From: CAYYFX01 sp964471155
GTDB lineage: Bacteria; ARS69
Direction of reading: 5' to 3'
Length of the DNA stretch: 25,073 nt
NCBI GenBank assembly: GCA_964471155.1
Contig: CAYYFX010000057.1
Span: 1-25,073 of the forward strand
Shown here: positions 1 through 8,381 of the stretch, one piece after another
How positions within the stretch are numbered: position 1 is the first letter of the stretch
Layout: each line of letters starts with the position of its first letter
Program-made: the position numbers and the translations under genes
Notes under the pieces: generated by a model
Database searches by the model: none
Told to the model about the DNA's origin: nothing
Seen by the model: only the letters and a program-made list of their open reading frames with translations

Positions 1-2
1 CG

Positions 3-134
3 TGGTACCGGGAGCCGGGATTCGGCCTGGAGTGGCTGAAGCGGCGGCCGGCGGTCCTCGGGGCGGTGATGGTCGTGCTGCTGGGCGGGGTGGCGTGGCT
101 GGCGCTTGCGCGTCCCGGGTCGAGCGGCCGGTAA
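3..134 (+). CDS. C-terminal end of a membrane protein (5'-partial)
   Basis: Reading in frame 3 from the window edge gives 43 codons with strongly G/C third positions, ending at TAA 132-134. The peptide is a short charged stretch (EWLKRRP), then one hydrophobic helix (about residues 18-36, AVLGAVMVVLLGGVAWLALA), then a short polar tail ending SSGR. The positive residues before the helix suggest that side faces the cytoplasm. No start is visible because the gene begins outside the window. The family cannot be named from this fragment. The gene converges on the VCBS gene (ends at 169). A competing open frame starting at position 2 has the wrong codon-position composition and an Arg/Gly-rich product, so it is treated as a shadow. 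Confidence 0.6.
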   Translation, partial: WYREPGFGLEWLKRRPAVLGAVMVVLLGGVAWLALARPGSSGR

Positions 135-153
135 CCCGACCCGGTAACCCGAC
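128..153. repeat. Perfect 13-bp tandem duplication
   Basis: CCGGTAACCCGAC occurs twice back to back (128-140 and 141-153). The first copy contains the stop codon of the partial membrane gene; the second lies in the 34-bp gap before the convergent VCBS gene. Confidence 0.85.
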
Positions 154-168
154 GTCGACCGCCCGCGC

Positions 169-1935
169 CTACCGCAGCTTCAGGAGGCGTCCGGTCCGGA
201 GGCCATCCTCCCCTTCCCGTCGAAGGAAGTAGATGCCGGTGGCCACGTCCGCGCCGGTCCCGTCGCGGCCGTCCCACTGCGCCTGCGTCCCCTCCGCCGG
301 CAATCGGCGCACCACACGACCCGCCGCGTCGATCACCTCGATCTCGCCCGGACCTGCGTCCGCCGCGCCGCTCCCGGCCCAGCGGATCGTCGTCGTCTCC
401 CGGAACGGGTTCGGCGACGCCACCAGCGCATCCCGCCCGCGCAGCCCCGTCGCCGCCTCCGGCGCCGCGGTGGCGCCCTCGTTCATGAACAGCACCTGCG
501 GGCCGCGGGCGGTTCCCGCGGCGAGGTCCAGGAAGCCGTCGCCGTTCACGTCGCCCCAGGCGAGCGCCGAGCCGCTGGAGCTGAAGTCGTAGAACCAGGA
601 CGGCGTGGTCTCCAGCGTGCCGCCGGTGTTGAGGTACACGCGCAGGTGGCCGTTGCCGAACTCCATCGTGGCGAGGTCCTCGTCGCCGTCGCCGTCCACG
701 TCGCCCCAGGCCATGTCCTGCGTGCTGAAGAAGAGCGACGTGTCCGCGGACCAGAAGCCCGCGGTGAGCGTGCCGCTCTCGTTGCTCCAGATCGTCGTCG
801 GGTCACCCGCGTTGCCGAGCGCCATGTCGAGGTCGCCGTCGTCGTCGACGTCCGAGAAGAGCATGCCGCGATCGGTGGCGGACGTGTTCCCCGTCGTCCA
901 CGTGGGCGTCGCGGGGATCGTGCCCGCGGTGTTGCCGTAGATCGCGGTCGCGAACGCGGTCCAGCGCGCGAAGCCCACGTCCGGGTGGTCCGCGTGGCGG
1001 TAGTCCACCGTGAGCGTCTGCCCGACGGCGAGCGGCGCGGCGAGGTGGATGCGCCCGGCGGCGCGATCGAGCGAGAAGCGCGGGGCGGCGCCGGGGCCGG
1101 CGACGGCCACGTCGTCGAACGCGGCCACCGGGAAGTGCGGCACGCGGAAGATGCGCGTGACCCCGTCGCCGTTCCACACGGCCTGCGCCGCCACCTCGGA
1201 CGACGCGTCCACGTCCGCCAGCGCCACCGAGTTGCTGATGGTGGAGTCCGCGGACTGCCAGCTCGGGGTGGACGGGAGCCCGAGGGCGGAGCCGAGGAAG
1301 ATCTGGCACGGGCGGTACGGCAGGGGCGACAGACCCTGGTTCGCGAGGATCACGTCGGTGAAACCGTCGGCGTTCACGTCGCCGAGTCCGCCGCCCACGC
1401 CCCACACGTTGCCGGGCGCGGACCAGTCCGGCGTCGTGGACGGGCCGCCCGGTCCGCCGTAGTGCACGACGCTGTCGTGGAAGCTGCTGCCGCCGTCCAC
1501 GAACAGGACGTCGTCGTAGCCGTCGCCGTCGATGTCCGCCACGCGCGCGTCCGCGGTGTGGTGCTCCACCGCCGAGATCCACGACGCCGTCGTCTCGAGC
1601 GCGCCGCCCGTGTTGAGGAAGATCTGGTTCTCGAAGTCGTTGATCGACGGGAACCCGGTCTGCTGGTAGTTGCCGGAGCAGAGGTCGAGGTCGCCGTCGC
1701 CGTCCACGTCCGCGAAGGCGAGCCCGCCGACGGCGCGATCCGGCGTGCTCTGCCACGTGGGCGCGAGGGGCAGCGGCACGCCGCCGCCCGCGTACACGAT
1801 GCGGTCCGGCTCGCCGGACGCGGGGGGGAGGACGCGACCGTCGTCCGTGACGTCGGCGGCGAGGGCGGGCGGGGCGAGGGCGAGGGCGAGGGCGAGGGCG
1901 AGGCCGCCGGCCGCGGCGACGGGAGCGAGGCGCAC
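169..1935 (-). CDS. Exported FG-GAP/VCBS repeat protein with FlgD-like C-terminal tail
   Basis: 588 residues from GTG at 1935, chosen because GGAGGT (1941-1946) lies 5 nt upstream. A signal peptide spans about residues 1-27, with a hydrophobic core of alternating Leu-Ala and a cleavage-like ALA-AD. Calcium-binding FG-GAP motifs follow at about 75-85 (ADVDGDGDLDL), 133-143 (ADIDGDGYDDV), 185-196, 361-371, 411-421 and 461-471, as in a beta-propeller of integrin-alpha/VCBS type. A stretch at about 241-330 breaks the spacing and lacks the motif. Residues about 507-588 form a FlgD/Ig-like domain (SPNPF, GRVVRRL, WDGRDGTG, GIYFLRR, ending LLKLR) of the sort found at the end of exported proteins in FCB-type bacteria. 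The probable location is the cell surface or outside; ligand and partner are unknown. It lies 67 bp downstream of the RND operon but has its own putative promoter. Confidence 0.9.
   Translation of the reverse strand: MRLAPVAAAGGLALALALALAPPALAADVTDDGRVLPPASGEPDRIVYAGGGVPLPLAPTWQSTPDRAVGGLAFADVDGDGDLDLCSGNYQQTGFPSINDFENQIFLNTGGALETTASWISAVEHHTADARVADIDGDGYDDVLFVDGGSSFHDSVVHYGGPGGPSTTPDWSAPGNVWGVGGGLGDVNADGFTDVILANQGLSPLPYRPCQIFLGSALGLPSTPSWQSADSTISNSVALADVDASSEVAAQAVWNGDGVTRIFRVPHFPVAAFDDVAVAGPGAAPRFSLDRAAGRIHLAAPLAVGQTLTVDYRHADHPDVGFARWTAFATAIYGNTAGTIPATPTWTTGNTSATDRGMLFSDVDDDGDLDMALGNAGDPTTIWSNESGTLTAGFWSADTSLFFSTQDMAWGDVDGDGDEDLATMEFGNGHLRVYLNTGGTLETTPSWFYDFSSSGSALAWGDVNGDGFLDLAAGTARGPQVLFMNEGATAAPEAATGLRGRDALVASPNPFRETTTIRWAGSGAADAGPGEIEVIDAAGRVVRRLPAEGTQAQWDGRDGTGADVATGIYFLRREGEDGLRTGRLLKLR
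1873..1902. repeat. Hexanucleotide repeat (GGCGAG)x5 within a signal-peptide coding region
   Basis: Five perfect copies of GGCGAG (CTCGCC on the coding strand) encode (Leu-Ala)x5 in the hydrophobic core of the VCBS protein signal peptide. Gain or loss of a unit would keep the frame and change core length by two residues. Confidence 0.9.
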
Positions 1936-1966
1936 GGTCCACCTCCGGGGTTGCGGGGAGGACCGC

Positions 1967-1996
1967 AGGGTAGCGCGCCGCGGGGGCCCGGGGGAA
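1967..1996 (-). promoter_or_regulatory. Putative promoter of the VCBS gene
   Basis: On the minus strand TACCCT (1972 to 1967) fits a TAnnnT -10 element. TTCCCC (1996 to 1991) is a weak -35 match at 18-bp spacing. The predicted RNA start near 1960 would leave a leader of about 25 nt carrying the GGAGGT site. Based on recurrence of the hexamer in this window. Confidence 0.35.
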
Positions 1997-2002
1997 GCGC
2001 GG

Positions 2003-5000
2003 CTAGAGATCGCCCGCCGGCGCCACCGCCCCGGCCCGCCGCGCCCTCGCGTGCGCCACCGCGCCCTGCAGGTCCGCGAGCCACCCGTGCACGAGGCGGT
2101 AGTACGTGGGCAGCACCACGAGCGTGAGGAACGTGCCGCTCAGGAGCCCCCCGATCAGCGCGCGCGCCATGGGGTAGTACTTCGCCTCGGCCATGTGCGC
2201 CCCGGACAGCGCCAGCGGCATGAGCCCCACGACCGTGGTGCCGGCCGTCATCAGGATCGGCCGCATCCGCTCCGAGCATCCCGCCACGATCGCCTCGTCC
2301 ACGCTGCGCCCCATGCGGCGGTGGTGGGTCACGTGGTCCACCAGCACGATGCCGTTGTTCACGATCACGCCGATCAGGATCACCATGCCGATGAACGCCA
2401 TGATGTTGAACGGCGTTCCCGTGAACATCATCAGCCACACCACCCCCAGGAACGAGAACGGCACGCACGCCATCACCAGCGCCGGCGCCACCAGCGACTC
2501 GAACAGGCTGGCCATCACCACGAACACGCAGAACAGCGCGAGCAGCAGGTTCACGCCCATCTCGTTGTTCTGCTCCTGGGCGCGGCGGATCTCGGAGCCG
2601 AAGTTCCAGGAGTGGCCGAAGGGCATCTCGATCTGGTCCATCACGCCGCGGACCTTGTCCAGCCCCTCGTCCATGCGCTCGCCGTCCCACGTGCCGCGGA
2701 TCGCCACGCCGCTCTTGCCGTTCTCGCGGTACACGGTCCGCGGACTCTGCACGAAGCGCAGGTCCGCCACCTGGCCCAGCAGCACCGGCTGCTCGTCGTG
2801 CGCCGCCACCATCAGCGACCGCAGGTTCTCGATCGACTCCGTGTCGTCCGGCAGGAGGGAGATCTGCAGGTCGATCTCCTTGTCGCCGGTGTTCAGTCGC
2901 GGCAGGTTCATCCCCCGGTACGTCAGCGCCAGCACCTGGGACACGTCCCGCGCCCGCACGCCGTGCCGGGCCGCGCGCTCCCGGTCCACCGCCACCTCGA
3001 TCTCCTTCGCCCCCTCGTCCAGGTCGGACCGCACGTCGGAGATCCCCTCCACGCGCGCGAGCCGCCGCTTCGCCTCGCTCACGATCGGCTCCAGCGTCTC
3101 CATGTCCTCGCCGAACACGGTGAGCTGGAAGCGCATCGCGCCGGTGTCGTTGCCTTCCTCGTCGCCGAACCGGTACTCCACGCCGGCCTGCTTCGGCAGG
3201 TTCTCCCGCAGGTCCTTCCGCATCCTCTTCAGGAAGTCCTCCGACAGCTCGCCCTGCTCGAAGAAGAGCGACATCCCCGCCGCGTCCGGCCCCCAGAAGC
3301 TGTAGACGTCCTTCAGTCCGAGCTCCTCGCGCCGGCCGTCGAGGTACGCCTCCACCGCCCGGACGTACCCATCCGACGTGCGCTTGTCCACGGAGCCCGT
3401 GTAGCGGAAGTCGATCCGCAGCCGCTCGTTGCGGACGCCGGCGTCGCTGTCCACGTCCGGCTTGAAGCCGGTCACCTTCGCCAGGACGATCGTGGCCACG
3501 AGCACGCCGGGCACGATCGCGAAGCCGGTGATCCGCGGGTGCCTCAGCGTCGTCCAGCGGAGCACCCGCAGGTAGCGGTCCCGGAGCCTCGTCATCCAGG
3601 GCGTCTCCCGGTCCATCCCCTCCGTGCGCTCCAGGCGCATGGAGAACGCCGGGATCACGGTGAGGCTGACCAGGAGCGACGCGACGATCGTCATGCTGAT
3701 GCTCATGCCCACCGTGCCCAGCCACACGGAGAGCTCGTCGCCGCTCGTGACGATGATGGGGGCGAACACGATCACCGTCGTCAGCGTGGACGCGGTGACG
3801 GCGCGCGCCACGTCCTTCGTCCCGCGCAGGGCCGCCCGCACCGGCGACGCGCCGAGGCTCCGCCGGCGGTGGATGGACTCCAGCACCACCACGGCGTTGT
3901 CCACGAGCATGCCGATGCCGAGCATGAGCCCCATCATCGTGAGCACGTTCAGGCTGCGGCCGGTGAGCGACAGCCAGATCCCCGTGGCCAGGATGGACAG
4001 GGGGATGGACAGCGAGATGAGCAGCGTGAGCGGCACGTTGCGCAGGAAGATCCACAGGACGGCCATGGACAGCAGGGAGCCCACGATGCCCGCGCTCCAC
4101 AGGCCCTCCAGGGAGTTCGTGATCTGGTCCGCCTGGTTGAAGAAGGAGAAGCAGTCCACGCCCTGCAGCGCGGGATCCCGGCGGATCTCGTCCAGCTTCG
4201 CCTCCACGCCGCGGGCCACCTCCACGGTGTTGTAGCCGGAGGACTTCTGCAGCCAGAACGCGATGGCGAACTCCCCGTTCAGGCGCCGGCCGTACGAGGG
4301 CGCGGGGGCGGCGTACACGAGCTCGGCGACGTCCGCGAGCCGCAGCCCGCGCTCGTCGACGGGCAGCTCGCCCAGCTCGTCCATGTTGCGCACGCCGGAG
4401 ACGGCGCGCACGTCGTAGCGCAGGCCGCGGTCCGTGATGCGGCCGACGGTGAGGTTCACGTTGGCGGCGGACAGCTCGCGGAAGAGGCGGGACACGTCCA
4501 CGCCGTACTCCTGGATCCGGTCCAGCCGGAGGTAGATGGCGCCGACCGTGGGGGACACGCCGTCGATCTGCACGTTCGCCACGCCGGGCACGGACTGCAG
4601 CGGCTGCACGATGTGCGCCTCGATCAGGTCCCAGCTGTCCGCGAGGCTCCGCCCCTTCGCGGAGATGCGCCCCTCCACGATGGGGATCTCGGAGGAGTTG
4701 AACGTGAACAGGAAGATCTCCCGCACGTCCGAGGGGAGCTGCGCGCGGGCCAGGTCCACCTTCTCCTGCACCTCCAGCCGCAGCATGTTCACGTCCCGGC
4801 CCCAGTCGAACTGGACGCCGACGAAGGCCTGGTCCTCGTCGCTGTAGCTCTCCACGCCGCGGAGACCGCCGAGCGTGGCCACGATCTCCTCGATGGGCCG
4901 CGCGATCTCGCGCTCGGTCTGCTCCGGGATGCCGCCGGGGTAGGGGATCACGATGCCGATGAACGGGAAGTCCACCTGCGGGAGGAACGCGAGCGGGAGC

Positions 5001-5095
5001 CGCCCGAACGAGAGCAGGCCCAGCACGAGCACGGAGGCCAGCGCCATCACGAGCGAGACCGGACGGCGCAGGGCGAAGCGGGTGAGCCGCGGCAC
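2003..5095 (-). CDS. RND-family efflux permease (second of a tandem pair)
   Basis: 1030 residues, the normal length for an AcrB/MdtBC-type (HAE) inner-membrane proton antiporter. TM1 is at about 13-30, a periplasmic porter loop follows to about 335, TM2-6 span about 335-490, a second porter loop follows, and TM8-12 lie in the last 170 residues. TM4 carries GMLVDNAVVVLES with Asp399 at the proton-relay position. The second acidic residue of AcrB is Asn here, and TM10 has VNNGIVLVD in place of the AcrB lysine region, both usual in the VDN subclass. The start is GTG 5095, one base after the stop of the upstream permease, so translation is probably coupled. With the fusion protein and the first permease it should form a tripartite pump, possibly heterotrimeric as in MdtBC. 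Substrate unknown; no TolC-type gene is in the window. Confidence 0.93.
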   Translation of the reverse strand: MPRLTRFALRRPVSLVMALASVLVLGLLSFGRLPLAFLPQVDFPFIGIVIPYPGGIPEQTEREIARPIEEIVATLGGLRGVESYSDEDQAFVGVQFDWGRDVNMLRLEVQEKVDLARAQLPSDVREIFLFTFNSSEIPIVEGRISAKGRSLADSWDLIEAHIVQPLQSVPGVANVQIDGVSPTVGAIYLRLDRIQEYGVDVSRLFRELSAANVNLTVGRITDRGLRYDVRAVSGVRNMDELGELPVDERGLRLADVAELVYAAPAPSYGRRLNGEFAIAFWLQKSSGYNTVEVARGVEAKLDEIRRDPALQGVDCFSFFNQADQITNSLEGLWSAGIVGSLLSMAVLWIFLRNVPLTLLISLSIPLSILATGIWLSLTGRSLNVLTMMGLMLGIGMLVDNAVVVLESIHRRRSLGASPVRAALRGTKDVARAVTASTLTTVIVFAPIIVTSGDELSVWLGTVGMSISMTIVASLLVSLTVIPAFSMRLERTEGMDRETPWMTRLRDRYLRVLRWTTLRHPRITGFAIVPGVLVATIVLAKVTGFKPDVDSDAGVRNERLRIDFRYTGSVDKRTSDGYVRAVEAYLDGRREELGLKDVYSFWGPDAAGMSLFFEQGELSEDFLKRMRKDLRENLPKQAGVEYRFGDEEGNDTGAMRFQLTVFGEDMETLEPIVSEAKRRLARVEGISDVRSDLDEGAKEIEVAVDRERAARHGVRARDVSQVLALTYRGMNLPRLNTGDKEIDLQISLLPDDTESIENLRSLMVAAHDEQPVLLGQVADLRFVQSPRTVYRENGKSGVAIRGTWDGERMDEGLDKVRGVMDQIEMPFGHSWNFGSEIRRAQEQNNEMGVNLLLALFCVFVVMASLFESLVAPALVMACVPFSFLGVVWLMMFTGTPFNIMAFIGMVILIGVIVNNGIVLVDHVTHHRRMGRSVDEAIVAGCSERMRPILMTAGTTVVGLMPLALSGAHMAEAKYYPMARALIGGLLSGTFLTLVVLPTYYRLVHGWLADLQGAVAHARARRAGAVAPAGDL

Positions 5096-5096
5096 G

Positions 5097-8000
5097 TCAG
5101 CGCCCTCCGGGGGCCGCCCCGGGGACGAGCTCGCCGGCCTCGCGCCGCGCCGCGGGCGCCGGCTCCGCCGACGCCGTGCCCGGCGTGAGCAGCAGGTACA
5201 CCACCGGCACCACGAGCAGCGTGAGCAGGGTGGCCACGGACAGCCCGGAGATCACCGTGATGGCCAGCGGCGCCCGCAGCTCCGCGCCCTCGCCCAGGCC
5301 GAGGGCCATGGGCAGGAGGCCGAGCACGGTGGTGCCGGTGGTCATGAGGATGGGGCGGAGGCGCTCGGCGGCCGCCTCCAGGATGGCGTCCACCACCTCG
5401 CGCCCGCGCCGGAGCTGGTTGATGCGGTCCACGAGGACGATGCCGTTGTTCACCACGATGCCCGCCAGCATGATCGCGCCGATGGCCACCAGGATGGACA
5501 CGGGCGTGCGCGTGACCCCCAGCCCCACCACGGCGCCGAGCAGGGCCAGCGGCACCGTGAACATGATGACGAACGGATACAGGAACGACTCGAACTGCAC
5601 CGCCATCACGAGGTAGACCAGGAACACCGCCAGGAACGTGGCCGTCCACAGCGACCGGAAGGAGCGCTGCATCTCGTCGTTCTGGCCCCCGAGGTCCGCC
5701 GTGAGCCCGGCCGGGAGGGGCGTGGCGCGCAGCAGCGTGCGCACCTCCTCGGACGCGGACCCGAGGTCCCGCCCGGCGAGGTCCCCGGACACGATGGCCA
5801 CGCGCCGCCGCCCCAGCCGGTGGATCTCCGCCGGCCCCTGCTCCACGTCGAAGGACGCGAGGGCGCCCAGCCGGATGGGCACGCCGTCCCGCTCCGCCAC
5901 GATGAGGTCGTGGATGGCCTCCAGCGTGGTGCGCTGGTCGTCCGTGTTCTGCACGCGGATGTCGATGTGCCGCTCCTCGTCCCGGAACTGGCTCGCCACC
6001 GCGCCGCGCACCTTCGTCTGCACGGTGGACGCCACCTCGGACAGCGTCAGGCCCAGGCGGTTCAGCTTGTCGCGGTCGAAGCGCACGCGGATCTCCGGGG
6101 AGCCCGGCACCGTGGACACGCGCACGTCCCGCACGCCGCGCACGCCGGACACGTCCCGCGCGATCGAGTCCGCCGCACGCTGCAGCGCGCCCAGGTCGAA
6201 GCCGAAGACGTCGATCTCCAGGGGCGTGCTCATCGTGAGCAGCGACGGCCGGTGCACCTCGGTCGTCAGCTCGGGATAGTCCCGGCAGACGTCCCGCACG
6301 CGGTCCAGCACCTCCGCCTCCGCCTCCTTGGACACGTCCACGAGCGCGAGGTGGATGTCCGCCCGGTTCTCCTTCCGCCGCGCGACCGTGCCGCCGCCCT
6401 CCTCGCTGGCGCCCACGTTCGCGAAGACGTTCCGCACGCCGGGCACGTCGCGCAGCTCGCGCCCCAGCTTCGCCACCGTGGCGTCCGTGCGCGCGAGCGG
6501 CGTGCCCTCGGGCATCTCCACCGCGAGCGTGAGCTCGCCCTGGGCCATCGGCGGGATGAGCTCGGTCCCGAGCGTCCCGGCGAGGAACAGGGACGCGAGG
6601 ACGAGGACGCCCACCGCCGCGAGCACGCGCCGCGGCCGCCGCAGCACGTCCGCGAGGACGCTCCGGTACCGCGTGCCGAGGCGGTCCATGCCGGAGGAGA
6701 CGCGGTCCGCGAGCCGGTTCAGCCCGCCGCCCGCGCGGCCGGCGGCGGCGCCGGCGCGGGCGCCGAGCGCGAGCGCGGCGGCCGGGAAGGCCACGAGCAG
6801 GCGCACCGGCAGCGCGCGCAGCCACCACGGCCCGCGGCCGTCGGGGACCATCTCCCGCCAGGAGCGCGCGGGGGTGCGCCGCCCCGCGTCCCGCGCCCGC
6901 GTCCGGCCGAGCGCGGCCACCATCGGCGAGAACGTGAGCGCCACCAGCAGCGAGACCAGGAGCGAGAACGTGACCGTGAGCGCCTGGTCGCCGAAGATCT
7001 GCCCGGCGATCCCCTCCACGACGAACACGATCGGGATGAACACCGCCACCGTGGTCATGGTGGAGCCCGCGACCGCGGCCGCCACCTCGCCCGCGCCCTC
7101 TTCGACCGTCTCCCGGTCGTCCTCGCGTCCCGCGGCCGCCGCCTTCTCGCGGCGCCGCGCGATGGATTCCAGCACGACGATCGAGTTGTCCACGAGCATG
7201 CCGACCCCGAGCGCCAGCCCGCCCAGCGACATCACGTTCAGCGACACGCCGCGCGTGTACATCAGCACGAACGTGGCCACGATGGACAGCGGGATGGACA
7301 GGCCGATGATCAGCGTGCTGCGGAAGTCCCGCAGGAACAGCCACAGCACGAGCACGGCGAGGAGACCGCCGAGGAGCGCGTTGCCCTGCACCTCCGCGAT
7401 GGCCTGCCGGATGAAGACGGACTGGTCGAACAGCAGGTCCATCGTCATGCCCGGCGGCAGCTCCCCGCGGAGGAAGTCCAGGTGCTTCCGCACGCGCTGC
7501 GCGACCTCGACGACGTTCCCGTCGCCCTCCTTGTAGACCGCGATCTCCACGCTCTCGCGGCCGTCCACGTGGGTGATGGTGGTGCGTTCCTTGTGCCCGC
7601 GGTGGACCTCCGCCACCTCGGCCAGCCGGACGGGGTGGCCGCCGGCCTGCCCGATCGTGACATCGAGGATGCCCTCGAGATCGTCGAAGCGGCTGAGCGT
7701 GCGGACGAGGTATTCCGCGTCGCGGTCGCGCAGCCGCCCGCCGGAGGCGTTCACGCTCTCCTGGGCCAGCGCGGCCTCCACGTCGCCGATGGAGAGGCCC
7801 AGCGCGGCGAGGCGCGCCTCGTCCACCTGGACGCGGATCTCCTCCTCCAGGCCGCCGGACACCTTCGCCGCCGCGACGCCGCGCAGCGCCTCGATCTCGC
7901 GCTTCAGCGTGTCCTCGGCCAGCGCGCGCGTGGACGCGAGCGGCGCCGTGCCGCCGATGCCGATGCGGAGGACCGGATCCAGCGACGGGTCGTACCGGAG

Positions 8001-8381
8001 GAGGACGGGCGGCGCGGCGTCGTCCGGCATGGTCAGCAGGTCGATCTTCTCGCGGACCTCGAGGGCCGCGTAGTCCATGTCCGTGTCCCAGTCGAACTCC
8101 AGCGTCACCTGGGACAGGCCCGCCTGGCTGATGGAGTGCACGCGCCGCAGCCCGGGGACGACGCCCACGGCCTCCTCGATCGGGCGCGTGACCAGGTTCT
8201 CGACGTCCAGCGGCGCGGTGTTGGGGAACTCCGTCTGCAGCGTGAGGGAGGGGTAGCGGACCTCGGGGAGGAGCCGCAGGTCCAGCCGCGACAGCGCCAC
8301 GAGACCGAAGACGACGGCCGCCACCGTGGCCATCGAGATGGTGACCGGATGGCCGACGGCGAAGCGGACGAGGCCTCTCAC
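5097..8381 (-). CDS. RND-family efflux permease (first of a tandem pair)
   Basis: 1094 residues from GTG 8381, which overlaps the stop of the fusion-protein gene by four bases (GTGA) and starts VRGLVRFAVGHPVTISM, the standard N-terminus of the family. The frame stays open 77 codons further upstream, but that part is Arg/Gly-rich shadow inside the fusion-protein gene. TM1 is at about 10-32; TM4 has GMLVDNSIVVLES with the conserved Asp398; TM10 carries VNNGIVLVDRIN. The loop between TM6 and TM7 (about 490-580) is unusually long, Arg/Ala/Gly-rich and holds a hydrophobic stretch (about 518-545), which accounts for the extra length over about 1030 residues. Probable inner-membrane drug/proton antiporter subunit working with the adjacent permease. 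Substrate cannot be deduced. Confidence 0.93.
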   Translation of the reverse strand: MRGLVRFAVGHPVTISMATVAAVVFGLVALSRLDLRLLPEVRYPSLTLQTEFPNTAPLDVENLVTRPIEEAVGVVPGLRRVHSISQAGLSQVTLEFDWDTDMDYAALEVREKIDLLTMPDDAAPPVLLRYDPSLDPVLRIGIGGTAPLASTRALAEDTLKREIEALRGVAAAKVSGGLEEEIRVQVDEARLAALGLSIGDVEAALAQESVNASGGRLRDRDAEYLVRTLSRFDDLEGILDVTIGQAGGHPVRLAEVAEVHRGHKERTTITHVDGRESVEIAVYKEGDGNVVEVAQRVRKHLDFLRGELPPGMTMDLLFDQSVFIRQAIAEVQGNALLGGLLAVLVLWLFLRDFRSTLIIGLSIPLSIVATFVLMYTRGVSLNVMSLGGLALGVGMLVDNSIVVLESIARRREKAAAAGREDDRETVEEGAGEVAAAVAGSTMTTVAVFIPIVFVVEGIAGQIFGDQALTVTFSLLVSLLVALTFSPMVAALGRTRARDAGRRTPARSWREMVPDGRGPWWLRALPVRLLVAFPAAALALGARAGAAAGRAGGGLNRLADRVSSGMDRLGTRYRSVLADVLRRPRRVLAAVGVLVLASLFLAGTLGTELIPPMAQGELTLAVEMPEGTPLARTDATVAKLGRELRDVPGVRNVFANVGASEEGGGTVARRKENRADIHLALVDVSKEAEAEVLDRVRDVCRDYPELTTEVHRPSLLTMSTPLEIDVFGFDLGALQRAADSIARDVSGVRGVRDVRVSTVPGSPEIRVRFDRDKLNRLGLTLSEVASTVQTKVRGAVASQFRDEERHIDIRVQNTDDQRTTLEAIHDLIVAERDGVPIRLGALASFDVEQGPAEIHRLGRRRVAIVSGDLAGRDLGSASEEVRTLLRATPLPAGLTADLGGQNDEMQRSFRSLWTATFLAVFLVYLVMAVQFESFLYPFVIMFTVPLALLGAVVGLGVTRTPVSILVAIGAIMLAGIVVNNGIVLVDRINQLRRGREVVDAILEAAAERLRPILMTTGTTVLGLLPMALGLGEGAELRAPLAITVISGLSVATLLTLLVVPVVYLLLTPGTASAEPAPAARREAGELVPGAAPGGR

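Noticed and set aside
646..2127. Plus-strand open frame opposite the VCBS gene
   Set aside because: Composition is Arg/Val/Gly/His repetitive, an antisense image of the DxDGDG repeats.
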